From: Cupriavidus phytohabitans
GTDB lineage: Bacteria > Pseudomonadota > Gammaproteobacteria > Burkholderiales > Burkholderiaceae
Reading direction: 5' to 3'
NCBI RefSeq assembly: GCF_000426345.1
Contig: NZ_AUFE01000003.1
Coordinates: forward strand, 62,001 to 126,000
Length of the DNA: 64,000 nt
The notes beneath the pieces are model-generated. The model worked only from the letters and a program-made list of their open reading frames with translations, was not told the DNA's origin and did not search any database. Below, piece by piece: positions 33,849-40,964 of this stretch. Positions within the stretch are counted from its first letter, which is position 1. Every line of letters starts with the position of its first letter. Made by a program: the position numbers and the translations under genes.

Positions 33849-34316
33849 ATGACCACTCACCAGGAATTCATGCGAGAGGCGGTGCGCCTTGCCGCGGCCA
33901 ACCGCGACCGCGGCGGGCGTCCCTTCGGTGCCATATTGGCCATCGACGGCCAGGCCGTGGCCACCGGCGTCAACGACATCGTGCACAGCCACGACCCGAC
34001 CACCCACGCCGAAATGGAAGCGGTGCGGGCCGCGGCGCGCAAGCTCGGTCGTCCGGACCTGCGGGGCAGCGTGGTCTACGCCAGCGGCCACCCGTGCCCG
34101 ATGTGCCTGGCCGCGATGACCATGGCGGGGGTCCATGCGGTCTACTACGCCTTCGACAACAACGACGCCGCGCCCTACGGCTTGTCCAGCGAAGCCGCCT
34201 ACCAGGCGCTGCGCCTGCCGCTGGATCCGCCGCCGCTGCCGCTGACGCGCGTGCCGGCAGACCTGTCCGCCGCCCAGCTCTACGGCCCCCGCGCCCCGCA
34301 TACCCCGCGAGGCTGA
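33849..34316 (+). CDS. Nucleoside/guanine deaminase-like zinc protein
   Basis: The 155-residue protein has the cytidine/deoxycytidylate deaminase fold. The zinc site is H53-A54-E55 (THAEMEAVR) and C83-P-M-C86 (GHPCPMCLAAM). The combination of PFGA at the start of the domain, THAE and PCPMC fits the guanine deaminase and tRNA-adenosine deaminase group. It is followed by a CynX-type transporter after one base and lies opposite a LysR gene, so it likely acts on an imported purine- or pyrimidine-like compound. Which base is deaminated cannot be told. Confidence 0.92.
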   Translation: MTTHQEFMREAVRLAAANRDRGGRPFGAILAIDGQAVATGVNDIVHSHDPTTHAEMEAVRAAARKLGRPDLRGSVVYASGHPCPMCLAAMTMAGVHAVYYAFDNNDAAPYGLSSEAAYQALRLPLDPPPLPLTRVPADLSAAQLYGPRAPHTPRG

Positions 34317-34317
34317 C

Positions 34318-35631
34318 ATGGCGGACATGGCACGGGCGCCCGACCTCGCCGGCGCCGCGGCATGCACGCGCAGCAGCAGGGCACCGGCGCGCTGGCTGGT
34401 GCTGGCCGCCGTGGCAGGCATCGGCCTGAACCTGCGGCCGTTCCTGACGGCGGTGGGGCCGCTCGCGCCGACGATCCGCGCCGGCACCGGGCTTACGTAC
34501 CAGGGCATGGCCTGGCTGACCTTGCTGCCGATGCTGCTGATGGGCGTGGGCGCGTTCTTCGGTCCCGCGCTGTGCGCCCGCCTGGGCGCGCGCAACGCGG
34601 TGCTGGGTGCGCTGGTGCTGCTGGGCGCGGGCTGCGCGCTGCGCCTCGGCGTGACCGACGGTGGCTGGCTGATCGGCTCGGCGGCGCTGTGCGGGCTGGG
34701 CGTGGCGGTGGTGCAGGCGGCCTGCCCCGGACTGGTCAAGCAGGAATTTCCCGGCCGCGTGGCCCCGGTAATGGGGCTGTACTCGGCCGCGCTGATGGGT
34801 GGCGGCGCGCTGGGCGCGCAACTCTCGCCCTACGTGACGGCGCTGTCCGGCAGCTGGCGCGAGGCGCTGGCGCTGTGGGCACTGCCGGCGCTGGCCGCGC
34901 TGGCGCTGGCCTGGGTGGCACTGCCGCGCGCGCATCGCAACAACCGGCTGCCGGACCACGCAGCGTCACGCAGCCAGCCCGCGGGCGCGGCGCGCACCCT
35001 GCTACGGCGGCCGCGCACATGGCTGCTGATGGGATGCTTCGGCGTGATGAATGGCGGCTATGCCTCGCTGGTGGCGTGGCTGGCGCCGTTCTACCAGGGC
35101 CATGGCTGGAGCGCACCTGCGAGCGGCGCGCTGGTGGCGCTGATGGCGGTGGCGCAGGCCGGCGCTGCGCTGCTGCTGCCGGCGCTGGCGGCCCGCCGCG
35201 TCGACCGGCGCGCGTGGATGGTGCTGGCGCTGGCGATGCAGGCGACCGGCTTTGCCGGGCTCGCGCTGTGGCCCGACGCGGCGCCGTATGCATGGGCCGC
35301 GATCGGTGGCGCCGGGCTGGGCGGCTGCTTCGCGCTGTACCTGGTGGTGGCGCTGGACCACCTGCCCGACCCGAACAGCGCCGGCGCACTGAGCGCGCTG
35401 ATGCAGGGCGGCGGCTTCCTGCTGGCGGCACTGGCGCCGTGGCTGACTGCGATGCTGCAAGCCAATACCGGCGGCTTTGCCGCGGGCTGGTGGTACCACC
35501 TCGGCTGCGCCGCGCTGGTGGGCGTGCTGACGCTGCGCCTGAACCCGGCCGGCTACTGCTCGGCCTATAGCGCGACCTACAGCGCGACCTACAGCGCGAC
35601 CTATGCCGCAGCGTCCGTCGAGCCCCGGTAG
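34318..35631 (+). CDS. CynX/NimT-type MFS transporter
   Basis: The 437-residue protein is a twelve-helix major facilitator of the CynX/NimT group. The typical first helix LVLAAVAGIGLNLRPFLTAVGPL is present, as are GMAWLTLLPMLLMGVGAFFGP and GVAVVQAACPGLVKQEFPGRVAPVMGLYSAALMGGGALGAQ (in parts). The C-terminus carries three SATY units encoded by a 12-bp tandem repeat. Members transport cyanate, 2-nitroimidazole or unknown small anions. The gene starts one base after the deaminase stop. It may import the substrate or export the product of the deaminase. Confidence 0.92.
   Translation: MADMARAPDLAGAAACTRSSRAPARWLVLAAVAGIGLNLRPFLTAVGPLAPTIRAGTGLTYQGMAWLTLLPMLLMGVGAFFGPALCARLGARNAVLGALVLLGAGCALRLGVTDGGWLIGSAALCGLGVAVVQAACPGLVKQEFPGRVAPVMGLYSAALMGGGALGAQLSPYVTALSGSWREALALWALPALAALALAWVALPRAHRNNRLPDHAASRSQPAGAARTLLRRPRTWLLMGCFGVMNGGYASLVAWLAPFYQGHGWSAPASGALVALMAVAQAGAALLLPALAARRVDRRAWMVLALAMQATGFAGLALWPDAAPYAWAAIGGAGLGGCFALYLVVALDHLPDPNSAGALSALMQGGGFLLAALAPWLTAMLQANTGGFAAGWWYHLGCAALVGVLTLRLNPAGYCSAYSATYSATYSATYAAASVEPR
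35564..35599. repeat. 12-bp tandem repeat at the 3' end of the transporter gene
   Basis: CCTATAGCGCGA, CCTACAGCGCGA and CCTACAGCGCGA stand in tandem and encode YSATYSATYSAT before the stop codon. A fourth, truncated start of the unit (CCTAT) follows. Confidence 0.9.
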
Positions 35632-35633
35632 AT

Positions 35634-35662
35634 ATGTTGTCGGGCAGCAACCTGCCCAACAT
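35634..35662 (+). terminator. Possible hairpin after the transporter gene
   Basis: ATGTT, a 3-base bulge, GGGCAG, CAAC, CTGCCC, AACAT forms a stem of 11 pairs directly behind the stop codon of the transporter gene. There is no T run after it, so factor-dependent ending or mRNA protection is as likely as intrinsic termination. Confidence 0.4.
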
Positions 35663-35756
35663 CTCGCTGCGCACCCGCTTCCCATGGGGATCGGCTTCGC
35701 GCTGAACTCCATGCGGAAATCGATCGCGCTCGCGATGCCGCCGCCCTGGCGGCAGG

Positions 35757-35894
35757 TCAGCGACTCAGCGCGGTTTCGACCGTGGCCGTGGCATCCGGCG
35801 CCTCCAGCTCCTGGGGCAGCGCGAACAGCGCCGCGGCGGGCGGCGACAGCCCCTGCAAAAACTGCAAGGCAAGCACGATGAGCATGATTGGCAT
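35757..35894 (-). CDS. Small hydrophobic protein (45 aa)
   Basis: The ATG at 35892-35894 is preceded by AAGGAGG at ideal distance, one of the best ribosome binding sites in the window. The 45-residue product has one hydrophobic segment (MPIMLIVLALQFLQGL, with PPAAALFALP behind it) and an acidic tail ELEAPDATATVETAL. It is probably a single-pass inner-membrane peptide with an unknown partner. No gene in the same direction is adjacent. Confidence 0.65.
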   Translation of the reverse strand: MPIMLIVLALQFLQGLSPPAAALFALPQELEAPDATATVETALSR

Positions 35895-36104
35895 GGCGCC
35901 TCCTTCAAGCACACGTGACAGATTCCGCTTCCCGGCACGACCGTCTGGCACTCCGCGAGGTGCAAGCTTCATGCCATTGGCGCAGTACCCGTGGGTGGCC
36001 GTACTACTGGCATCCCGCACGCACCGTACGAAGCCCGCCCGGCACGCAGCGCGAGCCATGCTGACGCATGCTGCACCGGCTCGGCCCCTCTTGCAACGAC
36101 TCGG

Positions 36105-36137
36105 CAAGGACTCAGCAAGGACTCAGCAAGGACTCAG
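36105..36137. repeat. Three perfect tandem 11-bp units
   Basis: CAAGGACTCAG is repeated three times without change, preceded by a degenerate unit (CAACGACTCGG). It lies in noncoding DNA, 14 bp ahead of a copy of the dispersed repeat. Confidence 0.9.
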
Positions 36138-36150
36138 CATTGCCACCGGC

Positions 36151-36167
36151 CGTACCCGTTTCTGCGT
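36151..36167 (-). repeat. Dispersed repeat copy
   Basis: CGTACCCGTTTCTGCGT is the reverse complement of ACGCAGAAACGGGTACG, the variant with ACGGG in place of ATGGG. It is intergenic. Confidence 0.8.
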
Positions 36168-36479
36168 CACCGCGGCAATGCACCCGCCGCCAGAACGGAA
36201 CGCTGGCGGCCCCTCGGCGCCCACGTTTGCTTGCGAGATCTATTTCCGATGTAACGTCACATTACGCCATCCGTTGGATTGCTGCACCCTTCGCCAGTGC
36301 CGCTCCCGCGTCCGGCACGCCTTGCCGCGCAAGGCTCCGCAGCCATCGCCAGGCACCGTGCGCCCGATCCCGCGCGGTTCAGCGCCATGTGAGACAGCCT
36401 TACAAGTGCAAGCACGCAGCGAGGAGGCCGGTCGCTACATTGAAGCCGTGTCCAACGCGATCCCGCCAGGAGCCCAGAA

Positions 36480-36605
36480 ATGCAACGAGCCCTTTCCCTG
36501 GTCGTGCTGCTGTCCACCACGGCCGCGCTGCTTTCCGCCTGCATCGTCGTGCCGCCGCGCGGCGGCCCGCCGCCCCGCCACCACCATCACTACGACCGGT
36601 ATTGA
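36480..36605 (+). CDS. Small lipoprotein (41 aa)
   Basis: The ATG at 36480 follows AGGAG by 8 bp. The product is MQRALSLVVLLSTTAALL followed by the lipobox LLSAC with Cys21, and then a 20-residue tail IVVPPRGGPPPRHHHHYDRY rich in Pro and His. It is a clear lipoprotein precursor of the entericidin size class. The His-rich tail could bind metal. It precedes the YXWGXW-repeat gene by 66 bp in the same direction and may be cotranscribed. Confidence 0.8.
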   Translation: MQRALSLVVLLSTTAALLSACIVVPPRGGPPPRHHHHYDRY

Positions 36606-36671
36606 TCCTTGGGTTGATCCCCGGATTGATGATTGATTGCCTGACAACGACCGCCCACAAGGAGTCATCCC

Positions 36672-36986
36672 ATGAAACGCCAGCTCATGCTTGCCGCAGC
36701 CGTCCTCGCCACGGGCGGCGCCTTCGGACTCATCGCCCCCGCCGAAGCCCATCCCACCGCCGTGGCCCACGGCTATGGCCATCCGCCGCCGCCGCGCTAC
36801 GAGCCGCATCCCGCCGCGCGCCGTGGCCAGGTCTGGGTGCCCGGCCACTGGGTCGGCGCGCGCGGCCGCTACGACTGGCGCCCCGGCTACTGGCAGGCGC
36901 AGCGCCCGGGCTACCGCTTCGTGCCCGACCGCTGGGTGCGCGGACCGCAGGGCTGGGTCATGCGTCCCGGCCACTGGAGCCGCTGA
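36672..36986 (+). CDS. YXWGXW-repeat periplasmic protein
   Basis: The 104-residue protein has a signal peptide ending APAEAH (residue 26) and repeats of the YXWGXW type: GQVWVPGHWVGARGRYDWRPG, YWQAQRPGYRFVPDRWVRG and GWVMRPGHWSR (each given in part). Small proteins with such W/P/G repeats are common in Burkholderiales and are believed to act at the envelope, but no function is established. The ATG at 36672 follows AAGGAG. It may form a unit with the small lipoprotein gene upstream. Confidence 0.9.
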   Translation: MKRQLMLAAAVLATGGAFGLIAPAEAHPTAVAHGYGHPPPPRYEPHPAARRGQVWVPGHWVGARGRYDWRPGYWQAQRPGYRFVPDRWVRGPQGWVMRPGHWSR

Positions 36987-37687
36987 CGGACTGGGTCCCG
37001 ATACCGGCTTGCCACCCTGCCGGAAGCAGTCGGTGGCAAGCCGGGTGCAGACCTGCGCGGTGGCCTTCCCAGGTCTCATGCCTAGGGTGTAGTCACGGCT
37101 CATCCAGAAGCACTAGTCCATGCGCCCGAGCGCGTAATAAATCGCGCAGATATATTACGAAACGCGGTATCCAGTTGCCGTTTCATAATTGCGCCACCTG
37201 CATGCGCCATATATTCCGTACACCCCACTATAGGGTTAGCAACCGCTCTCATAAGGGCTTCGGAAAATGCGATCTGTTTCAGCGTTGCAACCATATTAAA
37301 TCCGGGTGTCACATCGTTGAAACTGCTGAAACCCAGAGCCCGGGCGGCGTTTGCGGAACCTGGGATGGCGCATTCGGGTGAATTCTTAAAGGATTATGAC
37401 GAGCCTGTCATTCCAACCCTGTCTCGTTCCAATTCAGCTCGCTTGCAATCCACCCAACCAGCCCATAAGATGAATTTAAGCCGATTTAGGAGCGAGAATC
37501 TTTCGGGTTCGGGTTCGGGTCAACCATCCAGCCATCGACAAGTTCCATCCAGAAGAACGGGACTGCCGGGGCATGGAAGCATGGGGGTCACACACGCGCT
37601 CAGACACCATGGTGGCTGAGGTCCTGCACTGCCCTCCATACGCAAAGCGCCCCGCAGTCCGCTCCCGAGTAACGGGGAGTGAAGTCA
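36987..37687. other. 700-bp noncoding region, partly AT-rich, before the polysaccharide cluster
   Basis: The stretch from about 37095 to 37330 is much richer in A and T than the rest of the window (for example ATATATTACG, CATATATTCCG, CATATTAAATCC). A minus-strand frame at 37100-37312 of 70 codons has no ribosome binding site and no recognisable family. The part from 37500 to 37519 contains TTCGGG three times in tandem. The region carries the promoter of the LuxR-type gene. The unusual composition could mark a small acquired fragment. Confidence 0.5.
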
Positions 37688-38641
37688 ATGAACGCGTTGC
37701 TGATCGAGGAGCATCCGCTGCTCCGGCTCGGGCTGTTGCAGATGCTCGAGAACATCCAGGAATCCGCCCAGGTGGCAGCCATTGCGCCAGCGGATATCGC
37801 CAGGCTGGATAGCCGGCACCACCATGCAGACCTGCTCGTGTTCGGCATGCCCGCCGAATCCGGCCCGGGCTGGGTACAACTCGAACAGGCCCAGGCCGTG
37901 CTGCAGCCGCAGCGCGTGCTGATCCTGGCCGACGTACTGCCCTTGCACGTGCCCAATCCGGAAAGCGCTCGCGGCGTGTGCGGCTGCCTGCCGAAAACAG
38001 CTTCGCTGGCGGTGATCGAGGCGGCCATCCGCCTGGCCATATCTGGGGTGCAGGGCCTGCTGTTCTCGGCCGAGACCGGGACCACGCCTTCCGCCTCGCG
38101 CTCGGCCTTTCCGGCGGTGCAGTCGCTTGCCTCTGCCGCGCCGCTGCCTTTGCCGGCGGCCATGCCCACCGACTCGCTCTCGCTCGCCTCATGCGCCAGC
38201 GCGCAGCGCAGCACGCCGCGCGCTAGCGTGGCGGTGCGCGACCTGACCGACCTGAGGCCGGGCCAGCCGTTGCCCGCGCCAGCTGCCGCCAGCCCCGTGC
38301 CGATCGCCGAGGAAGAGCCGAGCTATGGCGAAGCGGAAATGCTCAAGATCACGCCGCGCCAGTACGAAGTGCTGGTGCTGCTGGCACGCGGCTACCCGAT
38401 CAAGACGGTCAGCCGCATGCTGAATATCTCGGTGGCCACGGTGAAGAGCCACGCCTGCACGCTGTACCAGCGGCTCAAGGTGCGCAACAAGGGCGAAGCG
38501 GTCTACGCCGCCCTGCAGCGCGGCGCGACGCTGGAGTGGGTCAGCGGCGACGAACGTTTTTCGCGCGACAGCAGCGCGCGCCCGCTAGTCGCATCCCGCG
38601 GTGGCGACGCCGCATTCCAGGCCACCAGCACGGCGCTGTAG
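37688..38641 (+). CDS. LuxR-type regulator with degenerate receiver domain
   Basis: The 317-residue protein has an N-terminal receiver-like domain and a C-terminal LuxR/FixJ helix-turn-helix (ITPRQYEVLVLLARGYPIKTV, then LNISVATVKSHACTLYQRL). In the receiver the acidic pair (IEEH) and the Lys (CLPKTAS) are present, but the phospho-acceptor Asp position reads ADLLVFGMP, with Gly where Asp is expected. It is therefore likely a phosphorylation-independent pseudo-receiver. A disordered Ala/Pro/Ser linker of about 70 residues joins the domains. The ATG at 37688 follows GGGGAG; a GTG 9 bp earlier is possible. It opens the polysaccharide cluster and is probably its regulator. Confidence 0.9.
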   Translation: MNALLIEEHPLLRLGLLQMLENIQESAQVAAIAPADIARLDSRHHHADLLVFGMPAESGPGWVQLEQAQAVLQPQRVLILADVLPLHVPNPESARGVCGCLPKTASLAVIEAAIRLAISGVQGLLFSAETGTTPSASRSAFPAVQSLASAAPLPLPAAMPTDSLSLASCASAQRSTPRASVAVRDLTDLRPGQPLPAPAAASPVPIAEEEPSYGEAEMLKITPRQYEVLVLLARGYPIKTVSRMLNISVATVKSHACTLYQRLKVRNKGEAVYAALQRGATLEWVSGDERFSRDSSARPLVASRGGDAAFQATSTAL

Positions 38642-38650
38642 CGCCAGACT

Positions 38651-38684
38651 CTGCGCCGTACCCGCGCTAGACGGGCCGGCGCAG
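38651..38684. terminator. GC-rich hairpin between the regulator gene and the first glycosyltransferase gene
   Basis: CTGCGCCG and CGGCGCAG pair, followed inward by CCCG/CGGG. No T run follows, so it may weaken readthrough without ending transcription. Confidence 0.45.
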
Positions 38685-38718
38685 TGCCTGGATCTGAGAA
38701 TCACCAGGGGGGTCAAAC

Positions 38719-39651
38719 ATGCCGGCACGCACTTTCCTGCCGACCTTTTCGGTGTGTGTCGCCACGTGCGACCAACCTGAAAGCCTGCGGCACACGCTGC
38801 AATCCGTAGCCGATTCCACCATGCCGCCGCATCAGCTGATCGTCACGGACGACAGTCACGGCTACGACACGCGCGAAATGATGCGCCACGACTATCCGGA
38901 CATCACCTATCTGGAAGGTCCGCGCCGCACCAGGGCCGCAAACCGCAACCGTATATTGCCCGTTGCCACCGGTTCGCACGTGCTGTTCCTGGACGACCGC
39001 ACACGGCTGGGACCAACCTTCCTGCAGCAGATGGCCGACTGCCTGGCCGACGACTACATGCACCGCACTGCATCGGGCTGCGCCACACCGCTGATCGTGA
39101 CGGGCACGGACATGTGCCAGGGACAGCGCGGCAAGCCGCGCAAGGCAGCCTTTCTGGGCTACCCGTCTCTGGACTACAGCCATGGCGAGCGGCTGTGCTC
39201 AGTGGTGCTCCACAGCACCGTGTTCCCGCGCGCGTTGTTCGACCATGTCCGCTTCTGCGAGCAGCTCGCGGCGGGCTACGAGGACTGCGAGTTAGTCGGC
39301 CGCGCGGTGTACGAGTTCGGCCACCGCATCGCGCTGGTACCAAGCGCGGTCAATCAGTACACGGTCTCCGTCGGCCATGACGATGACACCGAGCCGGCCA
39401 GCGCAGCCTCGCGCCTGTACGTGACCTATCGCCGCTACGGGCGCAGCCAGCACCGCCCGGTCAGGGCGGCGCTGTTCCTGGCGGTGGCGCTGCCACATAT
39501 GCTGGCGCGCAATGTGCGCCACGCAGGCTGGCATGGCACGACGCCGGCATGGGACACGACACGGAAATTGTGGGCGCTGCTGCGCGCCGACCGGCAGCCG
39601 CAGGCGCGCGGCGCAGCAGCCGGCACGAGCCTGCCGGGATCCATGGCCTGA
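38719..39651 (+). CDS. Family 2 (GT-A fold) glycosyltransferase
   Basis: The 310-residue protein begins with FSVCVATCDQPESLRHTLQSV and has LIVTDDSHGYDT and GSHVLFLDDRTRLGPTFLQQM, the DDS and DD motifs of a GT2 enzyme. The C-terminal part (GYEDCELVGRAVYEFG) contains the ED catalytic motif. A weakly hydrophobic stretch lies near residue 255 (LFLAVALPHMLARN), so it may associate with the membrane. It probably adds one sugar of the polysaccharide repeat unit. The donor is unknown. Confidence 0.9.
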   Translation: MPARTFLPTFSVCVATCDQPESLRHTLQSVADSTMPPHQLIVTDDSHGYDTREMMRHDYPDITYLEGPRRTRAANRNRILPVATGSHVLFLDDRTRLGPTFLQQMADCLADDYMHRTASGCATPLIVTGTDMCQGQRGKPRKAAFLGYPSLDYSHGERLCSVVLHSTVFPRALFDHVRFCEQLAAGYEDCELVGRAVYEFGHRIALVPSAVNQYTVSVGHDDDTEPASAASRLYVTYRRYGRSQHRPVRAALFLAVALPHMLARNVRHAGWHGTTPAWDTTRKLWALLRADRQPQARGAAAGTSLPGSMA

Positions 39652-39674
39652 GTGGCGCCCCGCAAGGGCGGCCA

Positions 39675-39691
39675 GCGTACCCGTTTCTGCG
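39675..39691 (-). repeat. Dispersed repeat copy between converging genes
   Basis: GCGTACCCGTTTCTGCG is the reverse complement of CGCAGAAACGGGTACGC. It lies 24 bp after the glycosyltransferase stop and 19 bp before the stop of the converging FemAB-like gene. Confidence 0.8.
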
Positions 39692-39709
39692 CCCTGCTCC
39701 AGGATCAAA

Positions 39710-40744
39710 CTAGCGCCGGTACGCCGGAAAGTATCCGCGCAGGTCCGCCAACTCCTGCTCGCCGGCCTTGCCACCGCCGCACAACGCGGCGTAGCGCTTG
39801 GGATCGACAATCAGGCGCTGGGTGCGGAACATCCGGGTGTCAGGCGAGAAGCCTCGCTTGAAGCGAAGCAACGAATCCTGCTCCCCGTTGCTCCCACGCC
39901 CCCCGCCCAGGTTCAGCACGCGATATCCGTGCTCGCGGCCCCATTGCCGTTGCGCGTGGATAAGCAGTTTCAGCGGCTGGCGATTCAGGCTGCGATCGTC
40001 GGCGCCATACAGGTGCCCCTGCAAGATGCCCGACGACGGCGCCACGGTAAGCAGCGCTGCGGCGATGGGCACGCCAGCCTCCTCGGCGACGAACAGCTTC
40101 AGCAGGGCTCCGAGTTCACGGCGCAGTGTGTGGTAGTAGCGCTCGTCAAAGTAATAGAATGCCGGCGCCCCCAGCCGCCGCATTGATGCGTTGTACATGG
40201 CGAGGAAGCTGCCCAGCGCGCCAAAGGACTCGTCGATGCGCACGGTGACGCCGGCGCGCATGGCCCTGTTGATATCACTGCGGTGACCATGCGCGGTGTC
40301 GCGCCAGTGCGCGGCCTCGCTCTTGGTCAGATCAATCGTGACCGTGGGGCCTTGATCCACCACCTCGCCGACGGCGCTGTTCCAGCTTGAATTGAGGAGT
40401 GGATGCAAGCGGATAAACCAGGACACGCAGCCATCGGCGCGCAACATGGCAATAGCCTCGCGCAGTGCCGCATCAGCAAAGTCCTGGCCGGCGCCCGCGC
40501 TCAGGAGCGGCCCGCCGTAGCCATAGGGCGAGACGGCATCCCACTCCCCACAGCTAATGGCGCGCCTTACCAGCGGCAGCAGCAACTCGGCATCACCGTC
40601 GCGGGCATACAGCGCCCTTGCGCTGCCACGGTCGCCGAACTCCGCCGCACGCGCCCAGCCGGGCATGTGGTAGCAGTCGTGACAGCGGCGCCGCAGCGCC
40701 TCACCCCAGGCTGGGTCAGATGGAGCGAGCAGCCGGATCTTCAT
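39710..40744 (-). CDS. FemAB-like GNAT acyltransferase
   Basis: The 344-residue protein has the double-GNAT arrangement of FemAB/FemX-like proteins: an N-terminal half (MKIRLLAPSDPAWGEAL, then HMPGWARAAEFGD) and a C-terminal half with the GNAT core (LFVAEEAGVPIAAALLTV and GILQGHLYGADDRSLNRQPLKLLIH in part). The line RVLNLGGGRGSNGEQDSLLRFKRGFSP is typical of this group in exopolysaccharide loci. FemAB enzymes transfer amino acids from tRNA; members in polysaccharide clusters probably acylate amino sugars. It is the first of three such proteins here, and the most divergent. Confidence 0.85.
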   Translation of the reverse strand: MKIRLLAPSDPAWGEALRRRCHDCYHMPGWARAAEFGDRGSARALYARDGDAELLLPLVRRAISCGEWDAVSPYGYGGPLLSAGAGQDFADAALREAIAMLRADGCVSWFIRLHPLLNSSWNSAVGEVVDQGPTVTIDLTKSEAAHWRDTAHGHRSDINRAMRAGVTVRIDESFGALGSFLAMYNASMRRLGAPAFYYFDERYYHTLRRELGALLKLFVAEEAGVPIAAALLTVAPSSGILQGHLYGADDRSLNRQPLKLLIHAQRQWGREHGYRVLNLGGGRGSNGEQDSLLRFKRGFSPDTRMFRTQRLIVDPKRYAALCGGGKAGEQELADLRGYFPAYRR

Positions 40745-40964
40745 GACGTCACAGGTTGCGGTTCAGGCTGTCTGGCTGTCCGCACAGTTTGCCCTCCCAC
40801 GCGAAAAAAATGCCGAACCTGGCAGCCGCACGCAACAGAGCAGCGACAGGGCCTAACGACACAAGCCATCGCAGCGCACCGCGCGACGCATCGCCCGCGG
40901 ACGGCACCAGCGCGAGGGGCAACAGCCCCCACGGTGTCCAGCCGGATCAGCGTTGGACAATGCA

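Larger units (their letters stand above)
35895..36479. other. Intergenic region with repeats, no gene seen
   Basis: This 585-bp stretch carries an 11-bp triplication at 36105-36137 and a copy of the dispersed repeat at 36151-36167. The right end (36240-36460) should contain the promoter of the small lipoprotein gene; CGATGTAACGTCACATTACG around 36247 holds the inverted repeat TGTAA/TTACG-like half-sites TGTAACGTCACATTACG, a possible operator. No convincing reading frame was found. Confidence 0.5.

Noticed and set aside
37100-37312. A 70-codon minus-strand frame in the AT-rich island
   Set aside because: No ribosome binding site, no recognised family and no neighbouring gene in the same direction. 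Kept only as part of the described intergenic region.
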